From assembly GCF_017741815.1 (NCBI RefSeq), contig NZ_JAGHMF010000022.1, positions 1 to 64,000 on the forward strand: a DNA stretch of 64,000 nt. The letters run 5' to 3'. Below are positions 18,004-32,028 of this stretch, piece by piece. Position 1 is the stretch's first letter. Each line of letters begins with the position of its first letter. The position numbers and the translations under genes are program-made. Under the pieces are notes generated by a model. The model saw only the letters and a list, made by a program, of their open reading frames with translations. It was not told the DNA's origin and made no database searches. Origin of the DNA: Rhizobium sp. 16-488-2b. GTDB taxonomy: Bacteria; Pseudomonadota; Alphaproteobacteria; Rhizobiales; Rhizobiaceae.

Positions 18004-18985
18004 CTTGCATACGCTTAAGGCCACACTTGCCGGCCTGTTCAACGACCGCGGCGGCAACTTCGCCATGGTGACGGCCTTGATCGCCACCCCGCTGCTTCTG
18101 GCGGGCGGCGCTGCGATCGACTTTTCCAACGCGTCCGCGCAAAGGACGAACTTGCAGGAAATTGCCGACGCGACCGCGCTCGAAGGCGGCAAGATCTTCG
18201 ACGGTACCAATCTTGCCGCAGCCACCACCACGGCCCAGGCTTTCCTCAAGGGCTACTCCGCGCAGATGCCGAGCAATGTCACATCGAGCATGACCGCAGA
18301 TGGCAGGACGTTCAAGGTTTCCCTGAACGCGGCGGTTGACACGTCGCTGATGAAGATCGCCAATTACAACTCGATCCCGATCAGTGCCGACGCTGCGGCC
18401 ATCGCGCCGATGAAGCCGCAGAAGGTCACGCTGACGCCGACCAATGCCCAGGGCTACTGGTACAAGGTCGTGTCGATCATCGTCGTGCGTCCGGACACGA
18501 CCGCCGAAGTGGTGCTGGGCACCTACACCTACCAGCCGACAACGCAAAATGACGGCGGCCAAGGCACGAAGACCATGAGTCCTGCCGGCGCCATCGATCT
18601 TGGCAAGTATACCAAGCTGGTGCTGAAGATGGACATCAAGACCGACGGCTGCCCGCTCGGCGCTTATGCGACTGTCGACAGCAAGAAGAACGTCACCTGC
18701 AACGTGATCGCCGCCAAGGATAAGAACAAGAGCCAGTACATCGGCTACTTCTCCTACAACAACACGCTCCGAACCGATAACCCGGCGACCAGCAACTACC
18801 TGTTTGTCGACGGCACGCAGATGCCCCAGGGCATCAACTTCCCGCTGGAAAAATACTTCGGTTGCGCGAAGCCGCAAAGCCACGCCTGGGAAGACGGCGG
18901 TGGTTGGGATCGCCAGGATATCTTCTACACGATCTCGTCGGATTGCACCGCTACCGACAGCAACTACGTCCGCCTGACGCAGTAA
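17993..18985 (+). CDS. TadE/TadG-like secreted protein without vWA domain
   Basis: About 330 residues. After a short polar start comes the Tad motif (DRGGNFAMVTALIATPLLLAGGAAIDF), a single membrane segment resembling a TadE/TadG N-terminus, followed by QRTNLQEIADATALEGG. The remaining 260 residues are polar and exported, with a few Cys (GCPLGAY, NVTCNV, FGCAKP, SDCTAT) that may form disulfides. I choose the double ATG at 17993/17996 because GGGTGA precedes it and because the same start context is repeated in the next gene. No other tad genes are adjacent, so a pilus role is uncertain. Confidence 0.78.
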   Translation: MMNTLHTLKATLAGLFNDRGGNFAMVTALIATPLLLAGGAAIDFSNASAQRTNLQEIADATALEGGKIFDGTNLAAATTTAQAFLKGYSAQMPSNVTSSMTADGRTFKVSLNAAVDTSLMKIANYNSIPISADAAAIAPMKPQKVTLTPTNAQGYWYKVVSIIVVRPDTTAEVVLGTYTYQPTTQNDGGQGTKTMSPAGAIDLGKYTKLVLKMDIKTDGCPLGAYATVDSKKNVTCNVIAAKDKNKSQYIGYFSYNNTLRTDNPATSNYLFVDGTQMPQGINFPLEKYFGCAKPQSHAWEDGGGWDRQDIFYTISSDCTATDSNYVRLTQ

Positions 18986-19004
18986 CATCGATCTCATCGC
19001 AACA

Positions 19005-19037
19005 AAAAGCCGCCCCGAACGATCCGGGGCGGCTTTT
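19005..19037 (+). terminator. Rho-independent terminator
   Basis: AAAAGCCGCCCCG and CGGGGCGGCTTTT form a 13-bp stem with a 7-base loop, 20 bp after the stop of the first Tad-type gene. The T tract follows directly. The stem is symmetrical enough to work in both directions. Confidence 0.9.
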
Positions 19038-19159
19038 CTGTTGTCGCGAAACCTGAGGATGGTCACGCGACGCGATGGTGATGCATGAACGCAACAGCGC
19101 CGAACGCAGTTTGGCGAAAAGCCACGTCGCTCCCGAATTCGTGTTGGAAAGCAACATTC

Positions 19160-19260
19160 CATTAAAATTGAAGCAAACCCGTAAAAACAAGCTCAATGAA
19201 TTGGGCGCATCACTGCCACATTGTCAAAAGCAACTATTCGGGTGAGCATGATGAACACCT
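19160..19260 (+). repeat. Leader of second Tad-type gene, copy 2 of a duplicated leader
   Basis: This is the partner of 17903-18003. It shares the ATTCGGGTGA block and the ATGATGAACACCTTG start of the reading frame, with looser similarity upstream. The flanking coding sequences diverge soon after the membrane segment. Confidence 0.6.
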
Positions 19261-20468
19261 TGCTATTTATGATGAATGGCATTTCCCGATTGATGTCCAA
19301 TCGGGACGGAAATTTCGCGATCACGACGGCGTTCGTGATTCCGGTCCTGTTCGGCGCGGGAAGCCTCGCTGTCGATGTAGCCAGTGCGGCCATGTCGAAG
19401 CGGCAATTGCAGGAAGCGGCCGATTCCGCGGCGCTCGCCACGGCATCGGCGCTGGCCGACGGCAAGATCGACACATCAGGGGCTGCCGCCTTCGCCAAGG
19501 ATTTTATCGCCGGCCAGATGGCGAACTATCTCTCGGATACGACCGCGCTGAAGGACGCCACGACCGCCACGGCGACGAAGTCGACCTCAGGCGCCGCGAC
19601 CAGCTATAGCGTCAGCATTTCGTCGAGCTACACGATGCAGTTCAGCGGCCTGGCGCAGGTCGCCGGCTTCAAGACGACGCAGATCGGGGTATCGAGCCAG
19701 ACGGCCGGCGGCTATTCCGAGACGCAGGGTTCTGTCTCGATGTTCCTTGCGCTGGATAAGTCCGGCTCGATGGACTACGCGACGACGACGGTCAACGCAA
19801 CGCAACCTACAACCACGTACACCTACTCTTGCGGCACCTGGTATCAGCCTAAAACATGCACAGGAACTCAGACCAACTATTACTCGAAGATCGAGGCGTT
19901 GAAACTGGCCGTTGGCAGTCTGACGACTCAGCTTGAGACTGCCGATCCGACGCACATCTACGCACGCACGGGTGCGGTATCTTACGATATCAAGGAATAT
20001 GCCGCCAGTAAGCTTGCCTGGGGTACCAGCGCTGTTACAGCCTACGTTAACGCGCTCGACGCGGACGGCGGGACGAACTCAAGCGACGCCATGAACACGG
20101 CATTCACCTCTTTGACGGCAAAGAACAGCGCCGGAAACGACAGCGAAGATGCGATACACTACGCAAAGACGAAGCAGATCCCGAAGAAATACATCGTCTT
20201 CATGACCGATGGCGACAACAACGACGACAAATGGGGCGGGCGCTCCTATGACACGGCGACAAAGGCCACCTGTGACGCCGCCAAGGCCAAGGGCATCGAA
20301 ATCTTCACTGTTGCCTTCATGGCTCCGACAACCGGGCAGAAGCTTCTGAAGAATTGCGCTACGGACGCAAGCCATTACTTCCAGGCTGAAAGCATGGCCG
20401 ACCTCCTGGCCGCCTTCAAGAAGATCGGCGCCAAGGCCGCCAACCAGACGACGCGCCTGATCAACTGA
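19248..20468 (+). CDS. TadG-like protein with von Willebrand factor A domain
   Basis: About 406 residues. An N-terminal Tad segment (SNRDGNFAITTAFVIPVLFGAGSLAVDVA) anchors the protein; a threonine/serine-rich stretch follows. The vWA domain begins near residue 165 with a MIDAS motif (FLALDKSGSMD) and continues to MTDGDNN and an FTVAFMAP strand. An insertion with CGTWYQPKTCTG could hold a disulfide loop. Such proteins are exported and bind ligands through a metal ion. A paralogue with the same plan is encoded at 43110. It has its own terminator and leader, so it is probably monocistronic. Confidence 0.82.
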   Translation: MMNTLLFMMNGISRLMSNRDGNFAITTAFVIPVLFGAGSLAVDVASAAMSKRQLQEAADSAALATASALADGKIDTSGAAAFAKDFIAGQMANYLSDTTALKDATTATATKSTSGAATSYSVSISSSYTMQFSGLAQVAGFKTTQIGVSSQTAGGYSETQGSVSMFLALDKSGSMDYATTTVNATQPTTTYTYSCGTWYQPKTCTGTQTNYYSKIEALKLAVGSLTTQLETADPTHIYARTGAVSYDIKEYAASKLAWGTSAVTAYVNALDADGGTNSSDAMNTAFTSLTAKNSAGNDSEDAIHYAKTKQIPKKYIVFMTDGDNNDDKWGGRSYDTATKATCDAAKAKGIEIFTVAFMAPTTGQKLLKNCATDASHYFQAESMADLLAAFKKIGAKAANQTTRLIN

Positions 20469-20490
20469 TCGCGCAATCCCACAAAACAAA

Positions 20491-20522
20491 AAAGCCGCTC
20501 CGGAACAAACCGGAGCGGCTTT
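20491..20522 (+). terminator. Rho-independent terminator
   Basis: AAAGCCGCTCCGG and CCGGAGCGGCTTT pair over 13 bp with loop AACAAA, 22 bp past the vWA gene, and run into TTTCG. It insulates the glycogen operon from the Tad genes. Confidence 0.9.
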
Positions 20523-20741
20523 TCGTTGTTGTGCAATCCGGTCTATCAAAATCAGAAAGCCGATAAAAATCAAGTTCTTTCCGTCGTCCACGGGTGCCCC
20601 GCGTCAATTTTTCCGTTTGCCGGTTTTCCCTTGTTGCAAGTGCGTAGTAACGGTGCATAAACTGCATCGCTAGTGCGTGAGTAAATCGATTGAAGTACGT
20701 ATAACCTACTGAAACCAAAACAGAATTGGCGAGCCCTGACG

Positions 20742-25408
<4,667 letters not shown>

Positions 25409-25427
25409 GACTGGTGGGAGGAAGACA

Positions 25428-26690
25428 ATGGTAGAAAAACGCATTCAGCCACTTGCCCGCGATGCAATGGCCTATGTTCTCGCCGGCGGCCGGGGGAGCC
25501 GTCTGAAGGAACTCACCGACCGACGCGCCAAGCCCGCGGTCTATTTCGGCGGCAAGTCACGCATCATCGATTTCGCGCTGTCCAACGCGCTGAACTCCGG
25601 TATCCGCCGCATCGGCGTCGCCACGCAATACAAGGCGCACTCGCTGATCCGCCACATGCAGCGCGGCTGGAACTTCTTCCGCCCCGAGCGCAACGAGAGC
25701 TTCGACATCCTGCCGGCCTCCCAGCGCGTCTCCGAGACGCAGTGGTATGAAGGCACCGCCGACGCCGTCTACCAGAACATCGACATCATCCAGGACTACG
25801 GCGTCGAGTACATGGTCATCCTCGCCGGCGACCACGTCTACAAGATGGACTACGAATACATGCTGCAGCAGCATGTCGACAGCGGCGCCGACGTCACCAT
25901 CGGCTGCCTCGAAGTGCCACGCATGGAAGCCGTGGGCTTCGGCGTCGTGCATGTCGACGAGACCGACCGCATCATCGATTTCGTCGAAAAGCCCGCCGAT
26001 CCGCCTGCCATTCCCGGCAAGCCGGACAGCGCTTTCGCCTCGATGGGCATCTACGTCTTCCGCACCAAGTTCCTGATCGAGGAACTGCGCCGCGACGCCG
26101 CCGATCCGAATTCCAGCCGCGACTTCGGCAAGGACATCATTCCCTATATCGTCAAGAACGGAAAAGCCGTCGCCCACCGCTTCGCCAATTCCTGCGTGCG
26201 CTCCGATTTCGAGCGCGAGCCCTACTGGCGCGACGTCGGAACCATCGATGCCTACTGGCAGGCCAATATCGACCTGACGGCGATCGTTCCCGAACTCGAC
26301 ATCTACGACAAGTCCTGGCCGATCTGGACCTATGCCGAAATCTCGCCGCCGGCGAAGTTCGTCCACGACGACGAGAACCGCCGCGGTTCCGCGACCTCCT
26401 CGGTCATCGCCGGCGATTGCATCATCTCCGGTGCAACGCTCAACAACAGCCTGCTCTTCACCGGTGTGCGCGCCAATTCCTACTCGAAGCTTGAGGGCGC
26501 CGTCGTGCTCCCGAGCGTCAAGATCGGCCGCCACGCGCAGTTGACGAATGTCGTCATCGACCACGGCGTCGTCATTCCGGAAGGTCTGGTCGTCGGCGAC
26601 GACCCGGTTCTCGACGCCAAGCGTTTCCGCCGCTCCGAAGGCGGGATCTGCCTCATCACGCAGCCGATGATCGACAAGCTGGATATGTAA
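25428..26690 (+). CDS. glgC: Glucose-1-phosphate adenylyltransferase
   Basis: This 420-residue enzyme makes ADP-glucose, the committed step of glycogen synthesis. The nucleotide-binding motif (AGGRGSRLKELTDRRAKPAV), the FGGKSRIIDFALSN segment and the C-terminal left-handed beta-helix repeats are intact. The ATG at 25428 is preceded by GGGAGGAA, which decides it over an in-frame upstream start at 25392 inside glgB. It lies 19 bp after glgB and 3 bp before glgA. In related bacteria the enzyme is controlled by sugar-phosphate effectors. Confidence 0.97.
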   Translation: MVEKRIQPLARDAMAYVLAGGRGSRLKELTDRRAKPAVYFGGKSRIIDFALSNALNSGIRRIGVATQYKAHSLIRHMQRGWNFFRPERNESFDILPASQRVSETQWYEGTADAVYQNIDIIQDYGVEYMVILAGDHVYKMDYEYMLQQHVDSGADVTIGCLEVPRMEAVGFGVVHVDETDRIIDFVEKPADPPAIPGKPDSAFASMGIYVFRTKFLIEELRRDAADPNSSRDFGKDIIPYIVKNGKAVAHRFANSCVRSDFEREPYWRDVGTIDAYWQANIDLTAIVPELDIYDKSWPIWTYAEISPPAKFVHDDENRRGSATSSVIAGDCIISGATLNNSLLFTGVRANSYSKLEGAVVLPSVKIGRHAQLTNVVIDHGVVIPEGLVVGDDPVLDAKRFRRSEGGICLITQPMIDKLDM

Positions 26691-26693
26691 GCG

Positions 26694-28136
26694 ATGAAAG
26701 TTCTTTCGGTTTCGTCCGAAGTCTTCCCATTGATAAAGACAGGGGGCCTGGCCGATGTGGCCGGCGCCCTGCCGATCGCGCTGAAGCGCTTCGGCATCGA
26801 AACCAAGACGCTGATGCCCGGCTATCCCGCGGTGATGAAGGTCATCCGCGACCCGGTCGTCCGCATGCGCTTCGACGATCTCTTGGGCGAACCGGCAACG
26901 GTTCTGGAGGTCAATCACGAGGGTCTCGATATCCTCGTCCTCGACGCGCCCGCTTATTACGACCGCTCCGGCGGCCCCTATCTGGACGCAACCGGCAAGG
27001 ACTACCACGACAACTGGCGCCGCTTTGCCGCGCTATCGCTTGCCGGCGCCGAAATCGCCGCCGGGCTGATGCCCGACTGGCGCCCCGACGTCGTCCATGC
27101 GCATGACTGGCAGGCGGCGATGACGCCCGTCTACATGCGCTTTTACCCGACGCCGGAACTCCCGAGCATCCTCACCATCCACAACATCGCCTTCCAGGGC
27201 CAGTTCAGCGCCGAGATCTTCTCCGGCCTGCGCCTTCCCCCGCAGGCCTTCTCGGTGGAAGCGCTGGAATATTACGGCAATATCGGCTTCCTGAAGGGCG
27301 GCCTGAAGACCGCGCACGCGATCACCACCGTCAGCCCGTCCTATGCCGGCGAGATCCTGACCTCCGAATTCGGCATGGGCCTCGAAGGCGTGATCGCCAG
27401 CCGCATCGAGGCGCTGCACGGCATCGTCAACGGCATTGACCACGAGGTCTGGGACCCCGCCACCGACGCTGTGCTGCAGACGCATTACACCGGCGCGACG
27501 CTGAAGAACCGCGCCGCCAACCGAGCAGCCGTCCAGGAATTCTTCGGCCTGCACGATGACAACGCACCGATCTTCTGCATCATCAGCCGTCTCACCTGGC
27601 AGAAGGGCATGGACCTGATCGCCGCCTGCGCCGACGAGATCGTCGCCATGGGCGGCAAGCTTGCCATTCTGGGCTCCGGCGATCCGGCGCTCGAGGGCTC
27701 GCTGCTCGCCGCCTCCGCCCGCCATCCGGGCCGCATCGGCGTTTCGATCGGCTACAACGAGCCGATGTCGCACCTGATGCAGGCAGGCTCCGACGCCATC
27801 ATCATCCCCTCGCGCTTCGAGCCCTGCGGCCTGACGCAGCTCTATGGCCTGCGCTATGGTTGCGTGCCGATCGTCGCCCACACGGGCGGTCTTGCCGATA
27901 CCGTCATCGATGCCAATCACGCCGCACTTGCGGCCAAAGTGGCAACCGGGATACAATTCTCTCCGGTGACCGCTTCCGGTCTGTTGCAGGCAATCCGCCG
28001 TGCGCTACATCTCTATGCCGATCAAAAGGTCTGGACCCAATTGCAAAAGCAGGGCATGAAATCGGATGTTTCGTGGGAGAAAAGCGCCGAGCGCTATGCT
28101 GCCCTCTATTCAAGCCTCGCCCCGAAAGGCAAGTGA
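26694..28136 (+). CDS. glgA: Glycogen synthase (ADP-glucose type)
   Basis: This 480-residue GT5 enzyme extends alpha-1,4 chains from ADP-glucose. Motifs: KTGGLADVAGALP at the N-terminus (donor binding), HAHDWQAAMTP, and in the C-terminal Rossmann half ISRLTWQKGMDL and PSRFEPCGLTQLYGLRYG. Length is standard. It starts three bases after glgC and ends six before pgm, so the set is one transcript. Confidence 0.97.
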   Translation: MKVLSVSSEVFPLIKTGGLADVAGALPIALKRFGIETKTLMPGYPAVMKVIRDPVVRMRFDDLLGEPATVLEVNHEGLDILVLDAPAYYDRSGGPYLDATGKDYHDNWRRFAALSLAGAEIAAGLMPDWRPDVVHAHDWQAAMTPVYMRFYPTPELPSILTIHNIAFQGQFSAEIFSGLRLPPQAFSVEALEYYGNIGFLKGGLKTAHAITTVSPSYAGEILTSEFGMGLEGVIASRIEALHGIVNGIDHEVWDPATDAVLQTHYTGATLKNRAANRAAVQEFFGLHDDNAPIFCIISRLTWQKGMDLIAACADEIVAMGGKLAILGSGDPALEGSLLAASARHPGRIGVSIGYNEPMSHLMQAGSDAIIIPSRFEPCGLTQLYGLRYGCVPIVAHTGGLADTVIDANHAALAAKVATGIQFSPVTASGLLQAIRRALHLYADQKVWTQLQKQGMKSDVSWEKSAERYAALYSSLAPKGK

Positions 28137-28142
28137 CAGAAA

Positions 28143-29774
28143 ATGAACAAGTCCGTATCCACCACCCCCTATCAGGATCAGAAGCCCGGCACGTCGGGAC
28201 TGCGTAAAAAGGTCCCGGTATTCCAGCAGCCGAACTACGCGGAAAACTTCATCCAGTCGATTTTCGATTCGCTGGAAGGATTTCAGGGCAAGACCCTCGT
28301 CATCGGCGGCGACGGACGCTACTATAACAAGGAAGTCATCCAGAAGGCGATCAAGATGGCCGCCGCCAATGGCTTCGGCAAGGTCATCGTCGGCAAGGGC
28401 GGCATCCTCTCGACGCCGGCCGCCTCGCATGTGATCCGCAAGTACAAGGCCTTCGGCGGCATCATTCTGTCCGCCAGCCACAATCCCGGCGGCCCGACCG
28501 AAGACTTCGGCATCAAGTACAACATCAGCAATGGTGGCCCGGCGCCCGAAAAGATCACCGACGCGATTTATGCACGCACCAAGGTGATCGACACCTACAA
28601 GATCGCCGACTTCCCCGACGTCAATCTCGACCGCATCGGCAAGGACGAGCTGCCCGGCGGCATGCTGCTTTCGGTTCTGGACTCCGTCGAGGACTACACG
28701 GCGCTGATGGAAGAGCTGTTCGACTTCGGCGCCATCCGCAACCTCATCAGCCTCGGCTTCCGCATCGCCTTCGATGCGATGAGCGCCGTCACCGGCCCCT
28801 ACGCCAAGGAAATCTTCGAAAACCGCCTCGGCGCCCCGTCCGGCTCGGTCCGCAACTTCATGCCGCTTCCCGATTTCGGCGGCCACCATCCGGACCCGAA
28901 CCCCGTTCACTGCAAGGAACTCTACGACGAGATGATGGGCGACGACGCCCCTGATTTCGGCGCGGCATCCGACGGTGACGGCGACCGCAACCTGATCATC
29001 GGCCGTGGCATCTTCGTGACGCCATCAGACAGCCTGGCGATCATCGCCGCCAACGCCAATCTCGCCCCCGGCTATTCCGGCGGCCTCACCGGCATCGCGC
29101 GCTCCATGCCGACCTCGGGTGCCGCCGACCGCGTCGCCGAAAAGCGTGGGATCGGCATGTATGAAACGCCGACCGGCTGGAAGTTCTTCGGCAACCTGCT
29201 CGACGCCAACATGGCGACGATCTGTGGCGAGGAAAGTGCGGGCACCGGCTCCAACCACGTACGCGAAAAGGACGGCCTCTGGGCGGTCCTGATGTGGCTG
29301 AACATCCTGGCCGTGCGCGGCGAGAGCGTTCAGGACATCGTCACCCAGCACTGGCAGACCTACGGCCGCAACTACTATTCGCGCCACGACTATGAAGGCG
29401 TCGACACCGAAGCCGCCAACGGCCTGGTGGACAATCTCCGCGCCCAGCTTTCCAGCCTTCCCGGCAAGACCTTCGGCCCGCTGAAGGTCGAAAAGGCCGA
29501 CGACTTCGCCTATCACGATCCGGTCGACAAGTCGGTGAGCGAACACCAGGGCATCCGCATCATGTTCGAAGGCGGCTCCCGCGTGGTCTTCCGCCTCTCT
29601 GGCACCGGCACCTCGGGCGCCACGCTGCGCGTCTACATCGAGCGCTACGAGCCCGATTCCAGCCGCCACAACATCGAGACCCAGGAAGCGCTGGCCGACC
29701 TCATCGCCGCCGCCGAAACCATCGCCGACATCAAGTCCCGCACCGGCCGCGACGCCCCTTCGGTGATTACCTGA
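28143..29774 (+). CDS. pgm: Phosphoglucomutase
   Basis: This 543-residue enzyme converts glucose-1-phosphate and glucose-6-phosphate. The phosphoserine loop (LSASHNPGGPTEDFG), the metal loop (SDGDGDRN) and the sugar-binding GEESAGTGSNHVREKDG are intact. It belongs to the alpha-D-glucose-specific Pgm type. It directly follows glgA. It also supplies glucose-1-phosphate for surface polysaccharides, so effects of its loss would not be limited to glycogen. Confidence 0.96.
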   Translation: MNKSVSTTPYQDQKPGTSGLRKKVPVFQQPNYAENFIQSIFDSLEGFQGKTLVIGGDGRYYNKEVIQKAIKMAAANGFGKVIVGKGGILSTPAASHVIRKYKAFGGIILSASHNPGGPTEDFGIKYNISNGGPAPEKITDAIYARTKVIDTYKIADFPDVNLDRIGKDELPGGMLLSVLDSVEDYTALMEELFDFGAIRNLISLGFRIAFDAMSAVTGPYAKEIFENRLGAPSGSVRNFMPLPDFGGHHPDPNPVHCKELYDEMMGDDAPDFGAASDGDGDRNLIIGRGIFVTPSDSLAIIAANANLAPGYSGGLTGIARSMPTSGAADRVAEKRGIGMYETPTGWKFFGNLLDANMATICGEESAGTGSNHVREKDGLWAVLMWLNILAVRGESVQDIVTQHWQTYGRNYYSRHDYEGVDTEAANGLVDNLRAQLSSLPGKTFGPLKVEKADDFAYHDPVDKSVSEHQGIRIMFEGGSRVVFRLSGTGTSGATLRVYIERYEPDSSRHNIETQEALADLIAAAETIADIKSRTGRDAPSVIT

Positions 29775-29798
29775 GATAGCCGAGGCCTCGGCGCGTGC

Positions 29799-29925
29799 GG
29801 CCCCCTCATCCGGCTGCCGCCACCTTCTCCCCGTTGGGGAGAAGAGACTCGGGGCGGGCCGCTCGCTCGACCTTCCCTTCTCCCCCACGGGGAGAAGGTG
29901 GCCCGAAGGGTCGGATGAGGGGGCC
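29799..29925. repeat. RIME-like palindromic repeat, copy 1
   Basis: A 127-bp element bounded by GGCCCCCTCATCCG and its complement CGGATGAGGGGGCC, with an inner pair CACCTTCTCCCC / GGGGAGAAGGTG. It resembles the rhizobial intergenic mosaic element RIME1. A second copy at 56582 has the same ends and order. It separates pgm from glgX and could fold in the transcript, attenuating or stabilising it. Confidence 0.85.
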
Positions 29926-29982
29926 ACACGGCACCAACCCAACCCCATCAAACATCCCCCCGGAACAAGGACCTAGCACCCC

Positions 29983-31938
29983 ATGCCCTTCGCTTCCGGC
30001 GTAACCCTCACCGCCACAGGCGCCACCTTCGTCGTCCGCTCAAGCGAGGCCACGAAGCTCCACCTCTGCCTCTTCGACCAGACCGGCCGCGAGACCGACC
30101 GACTGCCGATGACGCGAGGCGAAGACGACCTCCACCATCTCTTCGTCGAAGGCATCGCCCCCGGCGCCCGCTACGGCTACCGCGCCGAAGGCACCTACGC
30201 CCCCGACGACGGCCTCTGGTTCGACCCCGCCAAACTCCTGGTCGACCCCTACGCTCGAGAGCTCGACCGCCCCTTCCGCTACGACCCGCTGCTCTCGAAA
30301 TTCGGCGCCGACACGCAACACCTCGTTCCCCGCGCGATCGTCACCCGCGACGTCACGGTAGATCCCGCGCCCCCCGTCTTCCGCCCCGGCGGCTTCATCT
30401 ACGAGGTTGCCGTCCGCCCCTTCACCATGCTGCACCCGGATGTGCCGGAAGCCCAGCGCGGCACCATCGCGGCCCTCGCCCACCCCTCGATCATCGCCCA
30501 CCTCAAGCGCATCGGCGTCGACGCCATCGAGCTGATGCCCATCACCGCCTGGATCGACGAGCGCCACCTTCCCCCGCTCGGCCTCACCAACGGCTGGGGC
30601 TATAACCCAATCGCCTTCATGGCGCTCGACCCGCGCCTTGCCCCCGGCGGCATGGCAGAGCTGCGCGACACCGTCGCCAAACTCCACGCTGAAGGCATCG
30701 GCGTCATCCTCGACCTCGTCTTCAACCACACCGGCGAGAGCGATCGCTTCGGCCCGACGCTCTCCATGCGCGGCCTCGACAACCGCGCGATGCTGCGCCA
30801 CGTCCCCGGCCAACCCGGCACGCTGGTCAACGACACCGGCACCGGCAACACGGTGGCCTGCGACCACCCCTATGTCCGCCAGCTGATCGTCGACACGCTC
30901 CGCCATTTCGTGGCTAACGCCGGCATAGACGGCTTCCGTTTCGACCTCGCGCCGATCATCGGCCGCACCGCGTCAGGCTTCGAGGCACACGGCGAAACGC
31001 TGAAGGCGATGCTGGAGGACGAGGTTCTCGCCGACCGCATCATGATCGCCGAACCCTGGGACATCGGCCCCGGCGGCTACCAGCTCGGCAACTTCCCCAC
31101 CCCCTTCCTCGAATGGAACGACCGCGCCCGCGACGACCTCAGATGCTACTGGCGCGGCGACCACTACAAGACCGGCGCTCTGGCCTCGGCATTATCAGGC
31201 TCCTCCGACATCTTCGCCCGCAACAACGCCACCGCCACCCGCAGTGTCAACTTCCTCGCCGCCCATGACGGCTTCACGCTAAACGACCTTGTCTCCTACG
31301 CCGGCAAGCACAACGAAGCCAACGGCGAGGACAACCGCGACGGCCACAACGAGAACCACTCCTGGAACAACGGCACTGAGGGCGAGACTGACGACCCCGC
31401 AATCATCGCGCGGCGCCGCGCCGACCTGAAGGCGCTCATCTCCACGCTCTTTGCGACGCGCGGCACGGTGATGCTGACGGCAGGCGACGAAGGCGGACGC
31501 AGCCAACGCGGCAACAACAACGCATACTGTCAAGACAACGCCATCACCTGGGTCGACTGGGCCTCGCTCGACGAAGATCTGATCGCCCACACCGCCTTCG
31601 TCTCAAAGCTACGCAAGCGCTTCGGCGTCTTCTCGCAATTCGCTTTCTTCAAGGGCGACGGCGACGTGAGTTGGATCGCGCCCTCAGGCCAGCCGATGAG
31701 CGTATCGGATTGGGAAACGCCTGACTTCGCCACGCTCGGCATGATCCTCCAAAGCGAGGACGCAAACACCGGCAAACAGGTCAGGCTGGCGGTGCTCTTC
31801 AACCGCTCACAATCCGAACAGACGTTTTCGCTGCCCGCCGATGCGACATGGCACCGGGTCGATGAGGATGAAAGCTCCGCGGCTCAGAAACAGGCGCGCG
31901 TACCGGCCCGATCCGTTTCTTTCTTCCTGGGAAATTGA
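29983..31938 (+). CDS. glgX: Glycogen debranching enzyme
   Basis: This 651-residue GH13 isoamylase-type enzyme removes short side chains left by phosphorylase. It has an N-terminal CBM48-like part (VTLTATGATFVVRSSEATKLHLCLFD), then VILDLVFNHTGES, the nucleophile Asp in DGFRFDLAPIIGR, the acid Glu in MIAEPWDIGPGGYQ and NFLAAHDGFTLNDLVSY. It is codirectional with pgm across a 208-bp gap holding the RIME-like repeat, so it may share the operon transcript or use its own promoter. The ATG has only a distant AAGGA. Confidence 0.96.
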   Translation: MPFASGVTLTATGATFVVRSSEATKLHLCLFDQTGRETDRLPMTRGEDDLHHLFVEGIAPGARYGYRAEGTYAPDDGLWFDPAKLLVDPYARELDRPFRYDPLLSKFGADTQHLVPRAIVTRDVTVDPAPPVFRPGGFIYEVAVRPFTMLHPDVPEAQRGTIAALAHPSIIAHLKRIGVDAIELMPITAWIDERHLPPLGLTNGWGYNPIAFMALDPRLAPGGMAELRDTVAKLHAEGIGVILDLVFNHTGESDRFGPTLSMRGLDNRAMLRHVPGQPGTLVNDTGTGNTVACDHPYVRQLIVDTLRHFVANAGIDGFRFDLAPIIGRTASGFEAHGETLKAMLEDEVLADRIMIAEPWDIGPGGYQLGNFPTPFLEWNDRARDDLRCYWRGDHYKTGALASALSGSSDIFARNNATATRSVNFLAAHDGFTLNDLVSYAGKHNEANGEDNRDGHNENHSWNNGTEGETDDPAIIARRRADLKALISTLFATRGTVMLTAGDEGGRSQRGNNNAYCQDNAITWVDWASLDEDLIAHTAFVSKLRKRFGVFSQFAFFKGDGDVSWIAPSGQPMSVSDWETPDFATLGMILQSEDANTGKQVRLAVLFNRSQSEQTFSLPADATWHRVDEDESSAAQKQARVPARSVSFFLGN

Positions 31939-32028
31939 CGCGCCCGTAAGTTGCATTAATATCCTTATCGTAATCGTCACGAAGCCATTGTAAGTCTTTT
32001 CGAAGCAGCTTTTTTTCAAGAGGAATTG

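Noticed and set aside
20634..20661. TTGCAA/CATAAA as the glg operon promoter
   Set aside because: Only partial matches to a consensus; kept as a remark in the glgP entry, not as a feature.
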